From: Roseibium sp.
GTDB lineage: Bacteria; Pseudomonadota; Alphaproteobacteria; Rhizobiales; Stappiaceae
Assembly (NCBI GenBank): GCA_017643925.1
Contig: JAEPML010000020.1
Coordinates: 20,831-84,830 of the forward strand
Direction: 5' to 3'
DNA length: 64,000 bases
Of this stretch, positions 42,523 to 50,695 are shown in pieces (the first letter of the stretch is position 1; each line of letters starts with the position of its first letter). The notes below the pieces were generated by a model. It did not search any database. It was not told where the DNA came from and saw nothing but the letters and a program-made list of their open reading frames with translations. A program made the position numbers and the translations under genes.

Positions 42523-45180
42523 ATGCGGCTGCAGGATGTTGGGACTCAAAGAAAGGTGCTTATTGGATTTGCCATTCCGATTCTCTTGTTGGCAACACTA
42601 AGTGCTACCGTCTACTGGTCAGTCAGTCGCATTGTAGAGACGAACCGATGGGTTCAGCATACACACACTGTTCTGGCGGATGCTTCGGGTATTGTCGGCT
42701 CCGCGCTCGATATGGAAACCGGCATGAGGGGATACCTCTTGGCCGGAAAAGAAGGGTTCCTCGAGCCTTACAAGCAGGGTGAGGAAAAGACCTACTCGGC
42801 GATCGGTGAATTGAAGCAAACCGTCAGCGACAACCCGGGTCAGGTCGAGCGGTTGCAGCAAATAGAAGCCATTCTAAAGGAGTGGCAGGCGGATGTGACG
42901 GAGCCTACAATTCAGCTGCGCAGGGACATCGGTGATGCCAAGACCATGAATGATATGGCCAAACTGGTGGCCGAAGCTCGCGGGAAGAAATACTTTGATG
43001 CTTTCCGCACACAACTTGCCACGTTCTCTGAACGCGAAGTCAAGTTGCTTAAAGAGCGGCGACAAGCATTTATCTCAGCAAAGGACCGGGTACAGGCTGC
43101 AAAATCTGAACTGATTTCGGCAATGGAGTGGGTGGACCATACGCACAAAGTCTTGTCTGCCAGCGCCCATATCGTGGCAAATGCCGTTGACATGGAAACG
43201 GGCATGCGGGGGTTCCTGATCGCCGGGCAGGATGAATTTCTCGAACCTTACGAAAGAGGGATGAAAGCGTTCTTTGTCGAAGTGAGCGCACTCAAGGAAA
43301 CTGTAAGCGACAACCCGCCACAGGTGCAGCGTATCGAAGAGGCAGAAAGGTTGATCCGGGATTGGGTTGAAAAAGTCGCCTCACACGCAATCGCTCTTCG
43401 CCGCGAAGTCGTCACTGGTTCCCGGTCTTTTGATTCTGTTGAGCATCTTGTTCAGAAGAAAGAAGGGAAGAAGTATTTTGACTCCTTTCGAGCTGTTATG
43501 GCCGAGTTTTCGAATATTGAAAAAGGACTGATTGCAGAACGGCAGGCTACGGCGGAGGTTGCAAGTTCCAACGCACAATCTGCTCTTGAGAACATGAGCG
43601 AAAACGAAGCCTGGGTAACTCATACATATGGCGTGATCGAGCAGGCCAACCAAATCCTGGCTCATGCTTTAGACATGGAGACCGGAATGCGGGGTTACCT
43701 GCTGGCTGGCAAGGAAGATTTTCTAGCGCCTTACGAAGGTGGTTCAAACGCATTCGTTGCTGCTGTCGACAGTCTGCAGAAAATCGTCAGTGACAATCCT
43801 GCACAGGTCAAGCTTCTCGGTGAAGTCAAGAAGACGATCAGTGATTGGAAATCAAATGTAACAGAACCCACAATCGCTCTTCGTCGTGAAATCGGCAATG
43901 CCAAGACAATGGATGACATGGCCGATCTGGTTGGAGAAGCGCGAGGAAAGAAGTACTTCGACGCGTTTCGTGGCCTAATGACCGACTTCCAGGCAGAAGA
44001 ACAGGCGCTCATGAATGCTCGTCTGGCAGAAAACCAACAAACGGTTTCGACAACCAACCTGGTTATTGTTGCGTGTACTTCCGCTGCCGTTCTAGTCAGC
44101 TTGTTAATGGCATGGCTCATCGGCCGCGGCATTGCAAATCCCCTGAACGCCATGACCAAAGCAATGCAGAAACTTGCAGGCGGGGACACGGAAACCGAGG
44201 TTCCCGGTATCGGGCGCGGTGATGAAATCGGCGACATGGCGGGCACGGTTCAGATATTCAAGGAAAACGCCATTGAGAAGGTCCGGCTAGAGCAGGAGCA
44301 GGCGGAAGCCGAAAGAAGGATCGAAGAAGACAAACGAAATACGCAACTGAAAATGGCTGATGATTTGGAGGCCGATGTGCAAAGCGTCGTTCAAGCCATG
44401 GCAACAGCTGCTTCTCAAATGCGCTCTGCGGCAGAAAACATGGCTCAGATGTCAGAAGATGCGAACCACAAGTCCACTTCTGTGGCAGGGGCAACGGAAG
44501 AGGCGTCTGCCAACGTTCAGACCGTCGCCGCTGCGTCTGAGGAAATGACGAGTTCGATAGCGGAAATTAACAGGCAAGTTGAAAATGCGCTGGGCATTAC
44601 ATCAAATGCTGAAAAGGCCAGCGCAGAAGCGACCGACACGATGACAGAGTTGTCTGAAATGGCTCAGAATGTCGGCAATGTCGTCAATATGATCAATGAA
44701 ATTGCTGAACAGACAAACCTTCTTGCGCTGAATGCCACAATTGAGGCCGCTCGTGCCGGGGAAGCTGGCAAGGGATTTGCGGTGGTTGCGAGCGAAGTGA
44801 AGTCACTTGCAAGCCAGACTGCCAAGGCAACCAGCGACATTGAGCAACAGGTGAATGCCATGCAGACCGCAACCAACAGCTCTGTCGTCTCAATTGGTGA
44901 AATCCGAAAGGTGATCTCCGAAATTTCAGATACATCTGCGTCGATTGCCTCCGCAGTCCAGCAACAATCAGCATCTACGCAGGAAATCTCTAGAAACGCT
45001 CAAGAAGCTGCCGTTGGAACACAAGATGTTGCGAGCAACATTGTTGTTGTCCAAAGTTCCGTTCAACAAGCTGGTACTGCCGCAGATCAGGTCCTGACAG
45101 CCGCAGACAGTCTGTCTCACCAATCTGCGGAACTTGACGAGAAATTCGTCGGTTTCCTTGGGAAACTCAGATCCGCGTAA
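42523..45180 (+). CDS. Methyl-accepting chemotaxis protein with three CHASE3-like repeats
   Basis: 885 residues. One N-terminal membrane span (VLIGFAIPILLLATLSATVY) is followed by three copies of a CHASE3-like module beginning near residues 42, 203 and 365. Each has W-V-x-H-T-x-x-V, then ALDMETGMRG and VSDNPxQV; modules 1 and 3 also share EARGKKYFDAFR. A second span near residue 515 (LVIVACTSAAVLVSLLMAWL) precedes a HAMP domain and the MCP signalling hairpin (IAEQTNLLALNATIEAARAG). No C-terminal CheR/CheB pentapeptide is seen. The gene is AT-richer than its neighbours and sits between the two uraH copies. The ligand is unknown. Confidence 0.92.
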   Translation: MRLQDVGTQRKVLIGFAIPILLLATLSATVYWSVSRIVETNRWVQHTHTVLADASGIVGSALDMETGMRGYLLAGKEGFLEPYKQGEEKTYSAIGELKQTVSDNPGQVERLQQIEAILKEWQADVTEPTIQLRRDIGDAKTMNDMAKLVAEARGKKYFDAFRTQLATFSEREVKLLKERRQAFISAKDRVQAAKSELISAMEWVDHTHKVLSASAHIVANAVDMETGMRGFLIAGQDEFLEPYERGMKAFFVEVSALKETVSDNPPQVQRIEEAERLIRDWVEKVASHAIALRREVVTGSRSFDSVEHLVQKKEGKKYFDSFRAVMAEFSNIEKGLIAERQATAEVASSNAQSALENMSENEAWVTHTYGVIEQANQILAHALDMETGMRGYLLAGKEDFLAPYEGGSNAFVAAVDSLQKIVSDNPAQVKLLGEVKKTISDWKSNVTEPTIALRREIGNAKTMDDMADLVGEARGKKYFDAFRGLMTDFQAEEQALMNARLAENQQTVSTTNLVIVACTSAAVLVSLLMAWLIGRGIANPLNAMTKAMQKLAGGDTETEVPGIGRGDEIGDMAGTVQIFKENAIEKVRLEQEQAEAERRIEEDKRNTQLKMADDLEADVQSVVQAMATAASQMRSAAENMAQMSEDANHKSTSVAGATEEASANVQTVAAASEEMTSSIAEINRQVENALGITSNAEKASAEATDTMTELSEMAQNVGNVVNMINEIAEQTNLLALNATIEAARAGEAGKGFAVVASEVKSLASQTAKATSDIEQQVNAMQTATNSSVVSIGEIRKVISEISDTSASIASAVQQQSASTQEISRNAQEAAVGTQDVASNIVVVQSSVQQAGTAADQVLTAADSLSHQSAELDEKFVGFLGKLRSA

Positions 45181-45226
45181 ACAGCTTCCGTCAGAGGCAT
45201 CATTTTTTGCGCATTAAATAATACAT

Positions 45227-45257
45227 GGCAGCGATCGACTAAATCGCTGCCATTTTT
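45227..45257 (+). terminator. Intrinsic terminator of the chemoreceptor gene
   Basis: Perfect nine-base stem GGCAGCGAT / ATCGCTGCC with a seven-base loop followed by ATTTTT. It lies 46 bases after the receptor stop and just before the convergent uraH end. Confidence 0.9.
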
Positions 45258-45268
45258 GCCTGTTCTTC

Positions 45269-45622
45269 CTAACTTCCCCGATATGTCGAGAAGCTGTACG
45301 GCGAAACCAGCAGTGGCACGTGATAATGGGCCCCTTCGGACATGCCGAAACGCAGGGGAATAGTGTCCAGAAAGCGGGGCTCGCCCGAGTTGATGCCCGC
45401 CGCATCGAAATAGGCCCCAACGTGGAAGACCAGTTCATATGTGCCGGTCCTGAAGGCGCTTTCGGGCAGGATCGGGCTGTCGGTCCGACCGTCGCTGTTG
45501 GTCGTCAGACTGGTGACATAAGTCCGGGTCTCGCCCGAAATCTCATACAGGTCAATCTTGATGCCTTCACCCGGACAGCCGCGCGCGGTGTCCAGGACAT
45601 GGGTTGTCAGGTATCCGGCCAT
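45269..45622 (-). CDS. uraH: 5-hydroxyisourate hydrolase
   Basis: 117-residue transthyretin-like protein: converts 5-hydroxyisourate from PuuD to OHCU. The N-terminal signature LTTHVLDTARGCPGEGI and the C-terminal YRGS are both present, as required for the hydrolase. It is divergent from the puuE-uraD gene, whose UraD domain uses its product. A broken copy lies 3 kb away at 42097. Soluble; no signal peptide. Confidence 0.95.
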   Translation of the reverse strand: MAGYLTTHVLDTARGCPGEGIKIDLYEISGETRTYVTSLTTNSDGRTDSPILPESAFRTGTYELVFHVGAYFDAAGINSGEPRFLDTIPLRFGMSEGAHYHVPLLVSPYSFSTYRGS

Positions 45623-45796
45623 CCGGACCTCCTTGGCTTGTATCTCAAAAGATTTCTATTCAGGGTGTTTCAGGGCAATGATGATCGCTTGCCTTTTGAA
45701 AGAGCATACGTAGTTGTCCGAAAGCACTTTCTAAAAAAGCCAGAAAGTCATCGGCTTTATTTTGTTTTATAAGAAGAAAAAAGACGGAGGTCAGTT

Positions 45797-47212
45797 TTGA
45801 ATCGCTATCCTCGTAACTTGCGTGGTTATGGACCTGTCCCGCCGAACCCTCAGTGGCCGGGCGGTGCAAAGGTCGCCGTTCAATTCGTTCTCAACTACGA
45901 AGAGGGCGGTGAGAACTGCGTGCTGCACGGCGATGCGGCCTCCGAAGCTTTCCTGTCCGACATTCCAGGGGCCGCGCAGTGGCCCGGTCAGCGCCACTGG
46001 AACATGGAATCCATGTATGAATACGGTGCTCGCGCCGGGTTCTGGCGCCTCCACCGTCTGTTCACGCAAAGCGATATTCCGCTGACAATCTATGGGGTCG
46101 CGACGGCACTTGCCCGCAGTCCCGAGCAGGTCGAGGCCATGAAAGACGCCGGCTGGGAAATCGCCAGCCACGGTCTGAAGTGGATCGAACACAAGGACAT
46201 GGCGGAAGATGAGGAGCGGGCTGCGATCGCAGAGGCAATTCGTCTCCACACCGAGGTGGTCGGCGAGCGTCCGCGGGGCTGGTACACCGGGCGTTGCTCT
46301 GAAAACACGGTGCGTCTGGTCGCTGAAGAAGGCGGTTTCGCTTATGTCTCCGACACCTATGACGACGATCTGCCTTACTGGCTTGAAACCGGGGCTCGCG
46401 ACCAGCTGATCATTCCCTACACGCTCGAAGCCAATGACATGCGCTTCTCGGTGTCTCCGGGCTGGAGCGATGGCGAGGATTTCTTCAATTACCTGCGCAA
46501 TGCCTTCGACACGCTTTATGCGGAAGGTGCGGCGGGCGCGCCAAAAATGATGTCTATCGGGCTGCATTGCCGTTTGGCCGGACGCCCGGGCAAGATTGCG
46601 GCGCTGCGCAAGTTCATCGCGCATATTCAGGCCCATGAAGGTGTCTGGTGTCCGCGCCGGATTGAAATTGCCCAGCACTGGGCGGACCAACATCCGCCGC
46701 AACAGGGACTGCGACCGAGCCGCATGGACAAGCCGGAGTTTGTCGAGACTTTCGGCAGCATTTTCGAGCATTCACCCTGGATCGCGGAACGGGCCTTTGA
46801 TCTTGAACTAGGTCCGGCGCATGACTGCGCGGCAGGCATTCAAAATGCCCTGTGCCGCATGTTCCGCTCCGCGAGCGAAGAAGAACGGCTCGGCGTTTTG
46901 ACGGCGCACCCGGATCTGGCGGGCAAGCTGGCGCAGGCTGGCCGCCTCACGGCAGAAAGCACGTCCGAACAGGCAAGTGCCGGCCTTGATCTCCTGACCG
47001 ACGAGGAGCGGGAACGCTTCACGCGGCTCAACACGACCTATGTCGAGAAACACGGGTTTCCCTTCATCATTGCTGTCAGGGACAACAACAAGGCGTCCAT
47101 CATGGAGGCGTTTCACCGGCGCATCGACAATGACCGCGAAACGGAATTTACCGAGGCCTGCCGTCAGGTGGAACGTATCGCGCATTGGCGGCTCAGGGAT
47201 CTCTTGCCGTGA
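45797..47212 (+). CDS. puuE: Allantoinase (PuuE) fused to OHCU decarboxylase (UraD)
   Basis: 471 residues. Residues 1-300 are a NodB-type polysaccharide-deacetylase fold of the PuuE allantoinase class (VQFVLNYEEGGENCVLHGD, YGVATALARSPEQVEAM). Residues about 309-471 are a UraD domain with the catalytic histidine motif HPDL and FPFI. It makes allantoin from OHCU and opens it to allantoate in one polypeptide. The start is TTG 45797 with a strong GGAGG six bases upstream; no ATG fits. The stop overlaps the GTG of allA. Confidence 0.92.
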   Translation: MNRYPRNLRGYGPVPPNPQWPGGAKVAVQFVLNYEEGGENCVLHGDAASEAFLSDIPGAAQWPGQRHWNMESMYEYGARAGFWRLHRLFTQSDIPLTIYGVATALARSPEQVEAMKDAGWEIASHGLKWIEHKDMAEDEERAAIAEAIRLHTEVVGERPRGWYTGRCSENTVRLVAEEGGFAYVSDTYDDDLPYWLETGARDQLIIPYTLEANDMRFSVSPGWSDGEDFFNYLRNAFDTLYAEGAAGAPKMMSIGLHCRLAGRPGKIAALRKFIAHIQAHEGVWCPRRIEIAQHWADQHPPQQGLRPSRMDKPEFVETFGSIFEHSPWIAERAFDLELGPAHDCAAGIQNALCRMFRSASEEERLGVLTAHPDLAGKLAQAGRLTAESTSEQASAGLDLLTDEERERFTRLNTTYVEKHGFPFIIAVRDNNKASIMEAFHRRIDNDRETEFTEACRQVERIAHWRLRDLLP

Positions 47213-47715
47213 GCACTGTGCGCACCAAAACGATCACCCCATCACCGCTGAACGCCGAGGCCTTCAGCGCCTATGGCGACGTTATCGAGAATACCGGCAG
47301 CCCGGACAAGATCATAAACCAGGGCAAGTGTGGCCGCTTTCACGACCGCGCCAATCTTGATTTCGGAACCGGACAGGCAGGTATCAGCCTGTTCGAGGCC
47401 GAAGCACGCTCGCTTCCCTATGTCGTCGACATGGTCGAACGGCATCCGGAGGGAAGCCAGGCTTTCATCCCGATCGACGGGGTTCCCATGCTGGTCATCG
47501 TCGCCGATGACCGGGACGGGAAACCGGTCAACCTGAAAGCCTTCATCAGCCAGCCGGGTCAGTCGATCAACCTGCATCGCGGCACCTGGCATGGCGTTCT
47601 GGCACCCCTCGACAAGGCAGGCCGCTTTGTCGTCGTGGACCGGATCGGGGATGGAACCAATCTTGAGGAACATTGGTTCTCCGACCCCTGGACTGTGGAG
47701 GTGACCGACACCTGA
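47209..47715 (+). CDS. allA: Ureidoglycolate lyase
   Basis: 168 residues, cupin-like AllA family: ureidoglycolate to glyoxylate and urea. Typical blocks are TPSPLNAEAFSAYGDVIE, ERHPEGSQAFIPIDG, QSINLHRGTWHGVLAPL and VDRIGDGTNLEEHW. GTG 47209 overlaps the puuE stop (GTGA) and gives the usual length; upstream codons in the frame lie inside puuE. Its glyoxylate is the entry metabolite of the bhc genes 3-8 kb away. Confidence 0.92.
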   Translation: MSTVRTKTITPSPLNAEAFSAYGDVIENTGSPDKIINQGKCGRFHDRANLDFGTGQAGISLFEAEARSLPYVVDMVERHPEGSQAFIPIDGVPMLVIVADDRDGKPVNLKAFISQPGQSINLHRGTWHGVLAPLDKAGRFVVVDRIGDGTNLEEHWFSDPWTVEVTDT

Positions 47716-47766
47716 GTCGCATCTCCACCTTCGGATGATTCCGGCCCACCAAACGAGGCGGGAACA

Positions 47767-47786
47767 TCCTCTTGACCTTCAGAGGA
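47767..47786 (+). promoter_or_regulatory. Hairpin covering the permease ribosome site
   Basis: TCCTCT / AGAGGA stem (6 bp) with an eight-base loop. The right arm is the Shine-Dalgarno sequence of the permease gene starting at 47793. It could set or regulate initiation; a small purine-sensing leader is possible but not shown. Confidence 0.45.
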
Positions 47787-47792
47787 GTAGTT

Positions 47793-49229
47793 ATGGATAG
47801 CTCGACGATCGGGACCGCAGAGCAGCTGCGCGATCCCAATTACACCCCCCCTTTGGCCAAAGCGATCCCGCTCGGGATCCAGCACGTTCTGGCGATGTTC
47901 GTCTCCAACGTCACTCCGGCAATTATCGTCGCACAGGCAGCCGGCTTCGGTTTCGGTTCAAACTCGCCGGATTTCCCCGAGTTGCTCTACCTCATCCAGA
48001 TGTCGATGGTGTTCGCGGGCATCGCGACGCTTTTGCAGACACTGACCCTCGGACCGGTCGGTTCGGGCCTGCCGATCGTGCAGGGCACGAGCTTCGCGTT
48101 CCTGCCGATCATGATCCCGATCGTTGCCGGAAAAGGCGTTGACGGGCTGGCGGCACTCTTCGGCGGTGTGATCATCGGAGGCATTTTCCATGCCGTACTT
48201 GGTCTCTTCATCGGGCGCATTCGTTTCGCTCTGCCGCCGCTTGTCACCGGTCTTGTCGTGACCATGATCGGTCTGGCCCTGGTAAAGGTCGGTATTCAGT
48301 ATGCGGCCGGTGGCGTGCCGGCTATCGGCAAACCTGAATACGGGTCGCTGTTGAATTGGACCGCAGCGCTTGTCGTGATTGTCGTGACGCTCGGCCTGAA
48401 GTTCTTCGCAAAGGGCATGCTCTCGGTCGCCGCCGTTCTGATCGGCCTGATCGCGGGGTACATCTTCGCGCTTCTGACCGGCATGCTGACCTTCGACGCC
48501 ATTGCCGGCTCCTGGTCGAATGCAGCTGCTTTCGCCTTGCCGCAGCCGTTCAAATACGGCTTCGAGTTCTCGCTGGCCGCTGTCATCGGTTTCTGCCTGA
48601 TGGCCTTTGTCTCCGCCGTTGAAACCGTGGGCGATGTCTCCGGTGTCACCAAGGGCGGTGCCGGGCGTGAAGCAACCGACAAGGAAATCGCCGGTGCGAC
48701 CTATGCCGACGGTGTCGGGTCCGCCTTTGCCGGCTTCTTCGGTGGTCTGCCCAACACGTCCTTCAGCCAGAATGTCGGCCTGATTGCCATGACCGGCGTC
48801 ATGAGCCGTCACGTCGTCACCTTCGGCGCAATCTTCCTGATCATCTGCGGACTGATCCCGAAAGTGGGCAGCGTTATCCGCACGGTACCGATCGAGGTGC
48901 TGGGTGGCGGTGTGATCGTCATGTTCGGCATGGTCGTTGCGGCAGGTGTCTCCATGCTGTCGGACGTCAACTGGAACCGGCGCAACATGGTGATCTTCGC
49001 GATCTCGCTGTCCATCGGTCTCGGCCTGCATTTGGAACCCGGTGCGCTTCAGCACGTGCCTGACACGGCCCGCGTCCTGCTGACCAGCGGTCTGCTCCCG
49101 GCGGCTCTGCTCGCCATCGTGCTGAACCTCATTCTCCCGGAGGAGCTTTCAAGTGAATCCACCGAAGAGGTCTCCGGCGGCATGGCAGGTCACGGACATG
49201 GCTCGCTGCCGAAAGAGGAAAGCGCCTGA
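47793..49229 (+). CDS. NCS2 urate/xanthine permease
   Basis: 478 residues, about 14 membrane spans, of the nucleobase-ascorbate transporter branch (UraA/XanQ/PucK/UapA). Characteristic blocks are GSGLPIVQGTSFAFLPIM, the acidic residue in FVSAVETVGDVSG, and QNVGLIAMTGVMSRHVVTFG. The ATG at 47793 is preferred over TTG 47772 because of AGAGGAG in front. Placement after puuE and allA suggests urate, xanthine or allantoin uptake; the QNxGLxxxTGVxSR motif favours urate or xanthine. Ends with a terminator at 49256. Confidence 0.9.
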   Translation: MDSSTIGTAEQLRDPNYTPPLAKAIPLGIQHVLAMFVSNVTPAIIVAQAAGFGFGSNSPDFPELLYLIQMSMVFAGIATLLQTLTLGPVGSGLPIVQGTSFAFLPIMIPIVAGKGVDGLAALFGGVIIGGIFHAVLGLFIGRIRFALPPLVTGLVVTMIGLALVKVGIQYAAGGVPAIGKPEYGSLLNWTAALVVIVVTLGLKFFAKGMLSVAAVLIGLIAGYIFALLTGMLTFDAIAGSWSNAAAFALPQPFKYGFEFSLAAVIGFCLMAFVSAVETVGDVSGVTKGGAGREATDKEIAGATYADGVGSAFAGFFGGLPNTSFSQNVGLIAMTGVMSRHVVTFGAIFLIICGLIPKVGSVIRTVPIEVLGGGVIVMFGMVVAAGVSMLSDVNWNRRNMVIFAISLSIGLGLHLEPGALQHVPDTARVLLTSGLLPAALLAIVLNLILPEELSSESTEEVSGGMAGHGHGSLPKEESA

Positions 49230-49255
49230 TCAACAGGTGAATGCGTAAACGGAAA

Positions 49256-49280
49256 GGGCCGCAGTCGCGGCTCTTTTTGT
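49256..49280 (+). terminator. Intrinsic terminator of the permease gene
   Basis: GGGCCGC-AGTC-GCGGCTC stem (7 bp, one G-T pair) followed by TTTTT, 26 bases after the stop. Confidence 0.85.
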
Positions 49281-49370
49281 TGTGAAAGCACTCCCCGTGG
49301 TCATCCCCGATAATCCGGCCGCGACCGCGCCAAAGAATCCGAAGCGCGGTGTAAAGCGACTGGCATGGAT

Positions 49371-49620
49371 CCCATGGTCAAGCCATGGGCTAACCGGATG
49401 ATGGGGACGGGTTTTTGGATAAGCTGACAGCCGTGCTTGTTTGACGCCCCCCCCAGCGGTCATCCCCGACTTGATCGGGGATCTATTTGTTTTGTGATTT
49501 GGAACAATTGGAGGATTTAGACAGGGTAATGCTCGACCCTGCAATCCATGCCCCGTCCGTTCTCAAAGCGCTGGACATGTTGAAGGGCGGCAGGTGTGGA
49601 TCCCCGATCAAGTCGGGGAT
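49371..49620. repeat. Second cluster of short intergenic palindromes
   Basis: In the 460 bases between the permease and the gap-like gene: CCCATGG-TCAAG-CCATGGG (49371-49389), ATCCCCGA-CTTGA-TCGGGGAT (49462-49482) and the same element inverted, ATCCCCGA-TCAAG-TCGGGGAT (49600-49620). These are the same families as in 37978-38239. A degenerate copy starts at 49301. No gene is visible. Confidence 0.8.
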
Positions 49621-49689
49621 GACACGGAGTTTGCTGAGCTGTCTTGCTGGCAGATATCGTCGGTAATTGAAAAACCGAAAGTGTTTGGT

Positions 49690-50673
49690 TTACCGCGCCG
49701 CCATCAGCCGGGCCATGTCGATCATGCGGGCGGAAAAGCCCCATTCATTGTCATACCAGCCGAAGAGACGGACCTGATGCGCATTTGCTTCCAGGGTTTC
49801 GGGCAGGTGAAGAACAAGGGATTCCGGGCGGGTGCGCATATCGGTCGAGACCACACGGTCTTTGACGAACCCGATCACCGGATTGTCTCTGAAAATCTCC
49901 AGAAGCCGATTGTTGAAGGGGGCTTCGACCGGTTCTGCCAGCGTGACCGTCAGATCCACGGCTGAAACGCTGATCGTCGGAACACGAACAGCGGCACCGC
50001 TGACCCTGCCTGCGAGCTGAGGCAGCACGACACCAACGAGTTTGGTGGCGCTGGTCGTTGTTGGCACCATGGAAACACCGCCGGCGCGGCTGCGTTCCAG
50101 CGGACCGCGCGGGGCATCCACCATCGGCTGGCTGCCGGTATAGCAATGGATCGTTGTCATGTGGCCGCTTTTGACGCCGATGGCATCGTCCAGGCCGCGC
50201 AACAGGGGTGCAAGCGCATTGGTGGTGCACGAGCCATTGGAGACGATGCGGAAGTCTCCGAGTTTTTCCTCGTTTGCCCCGATGACCAGGGTGATGTCGG
50301 CTGCGGCCGAGGGGCCTGAGATCAGGACATTGGTGGCACCCGCCTTCAATCCGCGCTCGGCAACTTCCACAGTGTCTGCCTTGCCTGTGCATTCCATCAC
50401 GACATCGACATCGGACAGATCAAGCGTGGAAAGATCAGGTGCCGCCGAAAAGGGAATGACCCGGCCATCCACGGTCAGGCTGTCCGGGCCGGAGGACACC
50501 TGCCCGGGATAGGGACCGAACACACTGTCGTACTGGAAGAGATACGCGCAGGTTTCCAGGGGTGCGATGTCGTTGATCCGCACCACTTCGACGGCCTGGT
50601 GTTCAGGCAAAGCCAATACCTGTCGCAAAACGGTCCGGCCGATACGGCCGAACCCGTTGATGACGATCTTCAT
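49690..50673 (-). CDS. gap: Glyceraldehyde-3-phosphate dehydrogenase family protein
   Basis: 327 residues starting at ATG 50673; the frame is open further up but the Rossmann motif INGFGRIGRTVLRQV fixes the N-terminus. The catalytic cysteine is in SNGSCTTNALAPLL, the histidine in MTTIHCYTG, and the C-terminal WYDNEWGFSARMIDM is standard. It is transcribed with bhcABCD, 22 bases after bhcD. Carbon assimilated through oxaloacetate must pass up gluconeogenesis, so a gluconeogenic GapDH is a sensible partner. An erythrose-4-phosphate dehydrogenase or another phosphosugar enzyme is an alternative. Confidence 0.88.
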   Translation of the reverse strand: MKIVINGFGRIGRTVLRQVLALPEHQAVEVVRINDIAPLETCAYLFQYDSVFGPYPGQVSSGPDSLTVDGRVIPFSAAPDLSTLDLSDVDVVMECTGKADTVEVAERGLKAGATNVLISGPSAAADITLVIGANEEKLGDFRIVSNGSCTTNALAPLLRGLDDAIGVKSGHMTTIHCYTGSQPMVDAPRGPLERSRAGGVSMVPTTTSATKLVGVVLPQLAGRVSGAAVRVPTISVSAVDLTVTLAEPVEAPFNNRLLEIFRDNPVIGFVKDRVVSTDMRTRPESLVLHLPETLEANAHQVRLFGWYDNEWGFSARMIDMARLMAAR

Positions 50674-50695
50674 GTCCCCGGTTCCGTGCGAGGTC

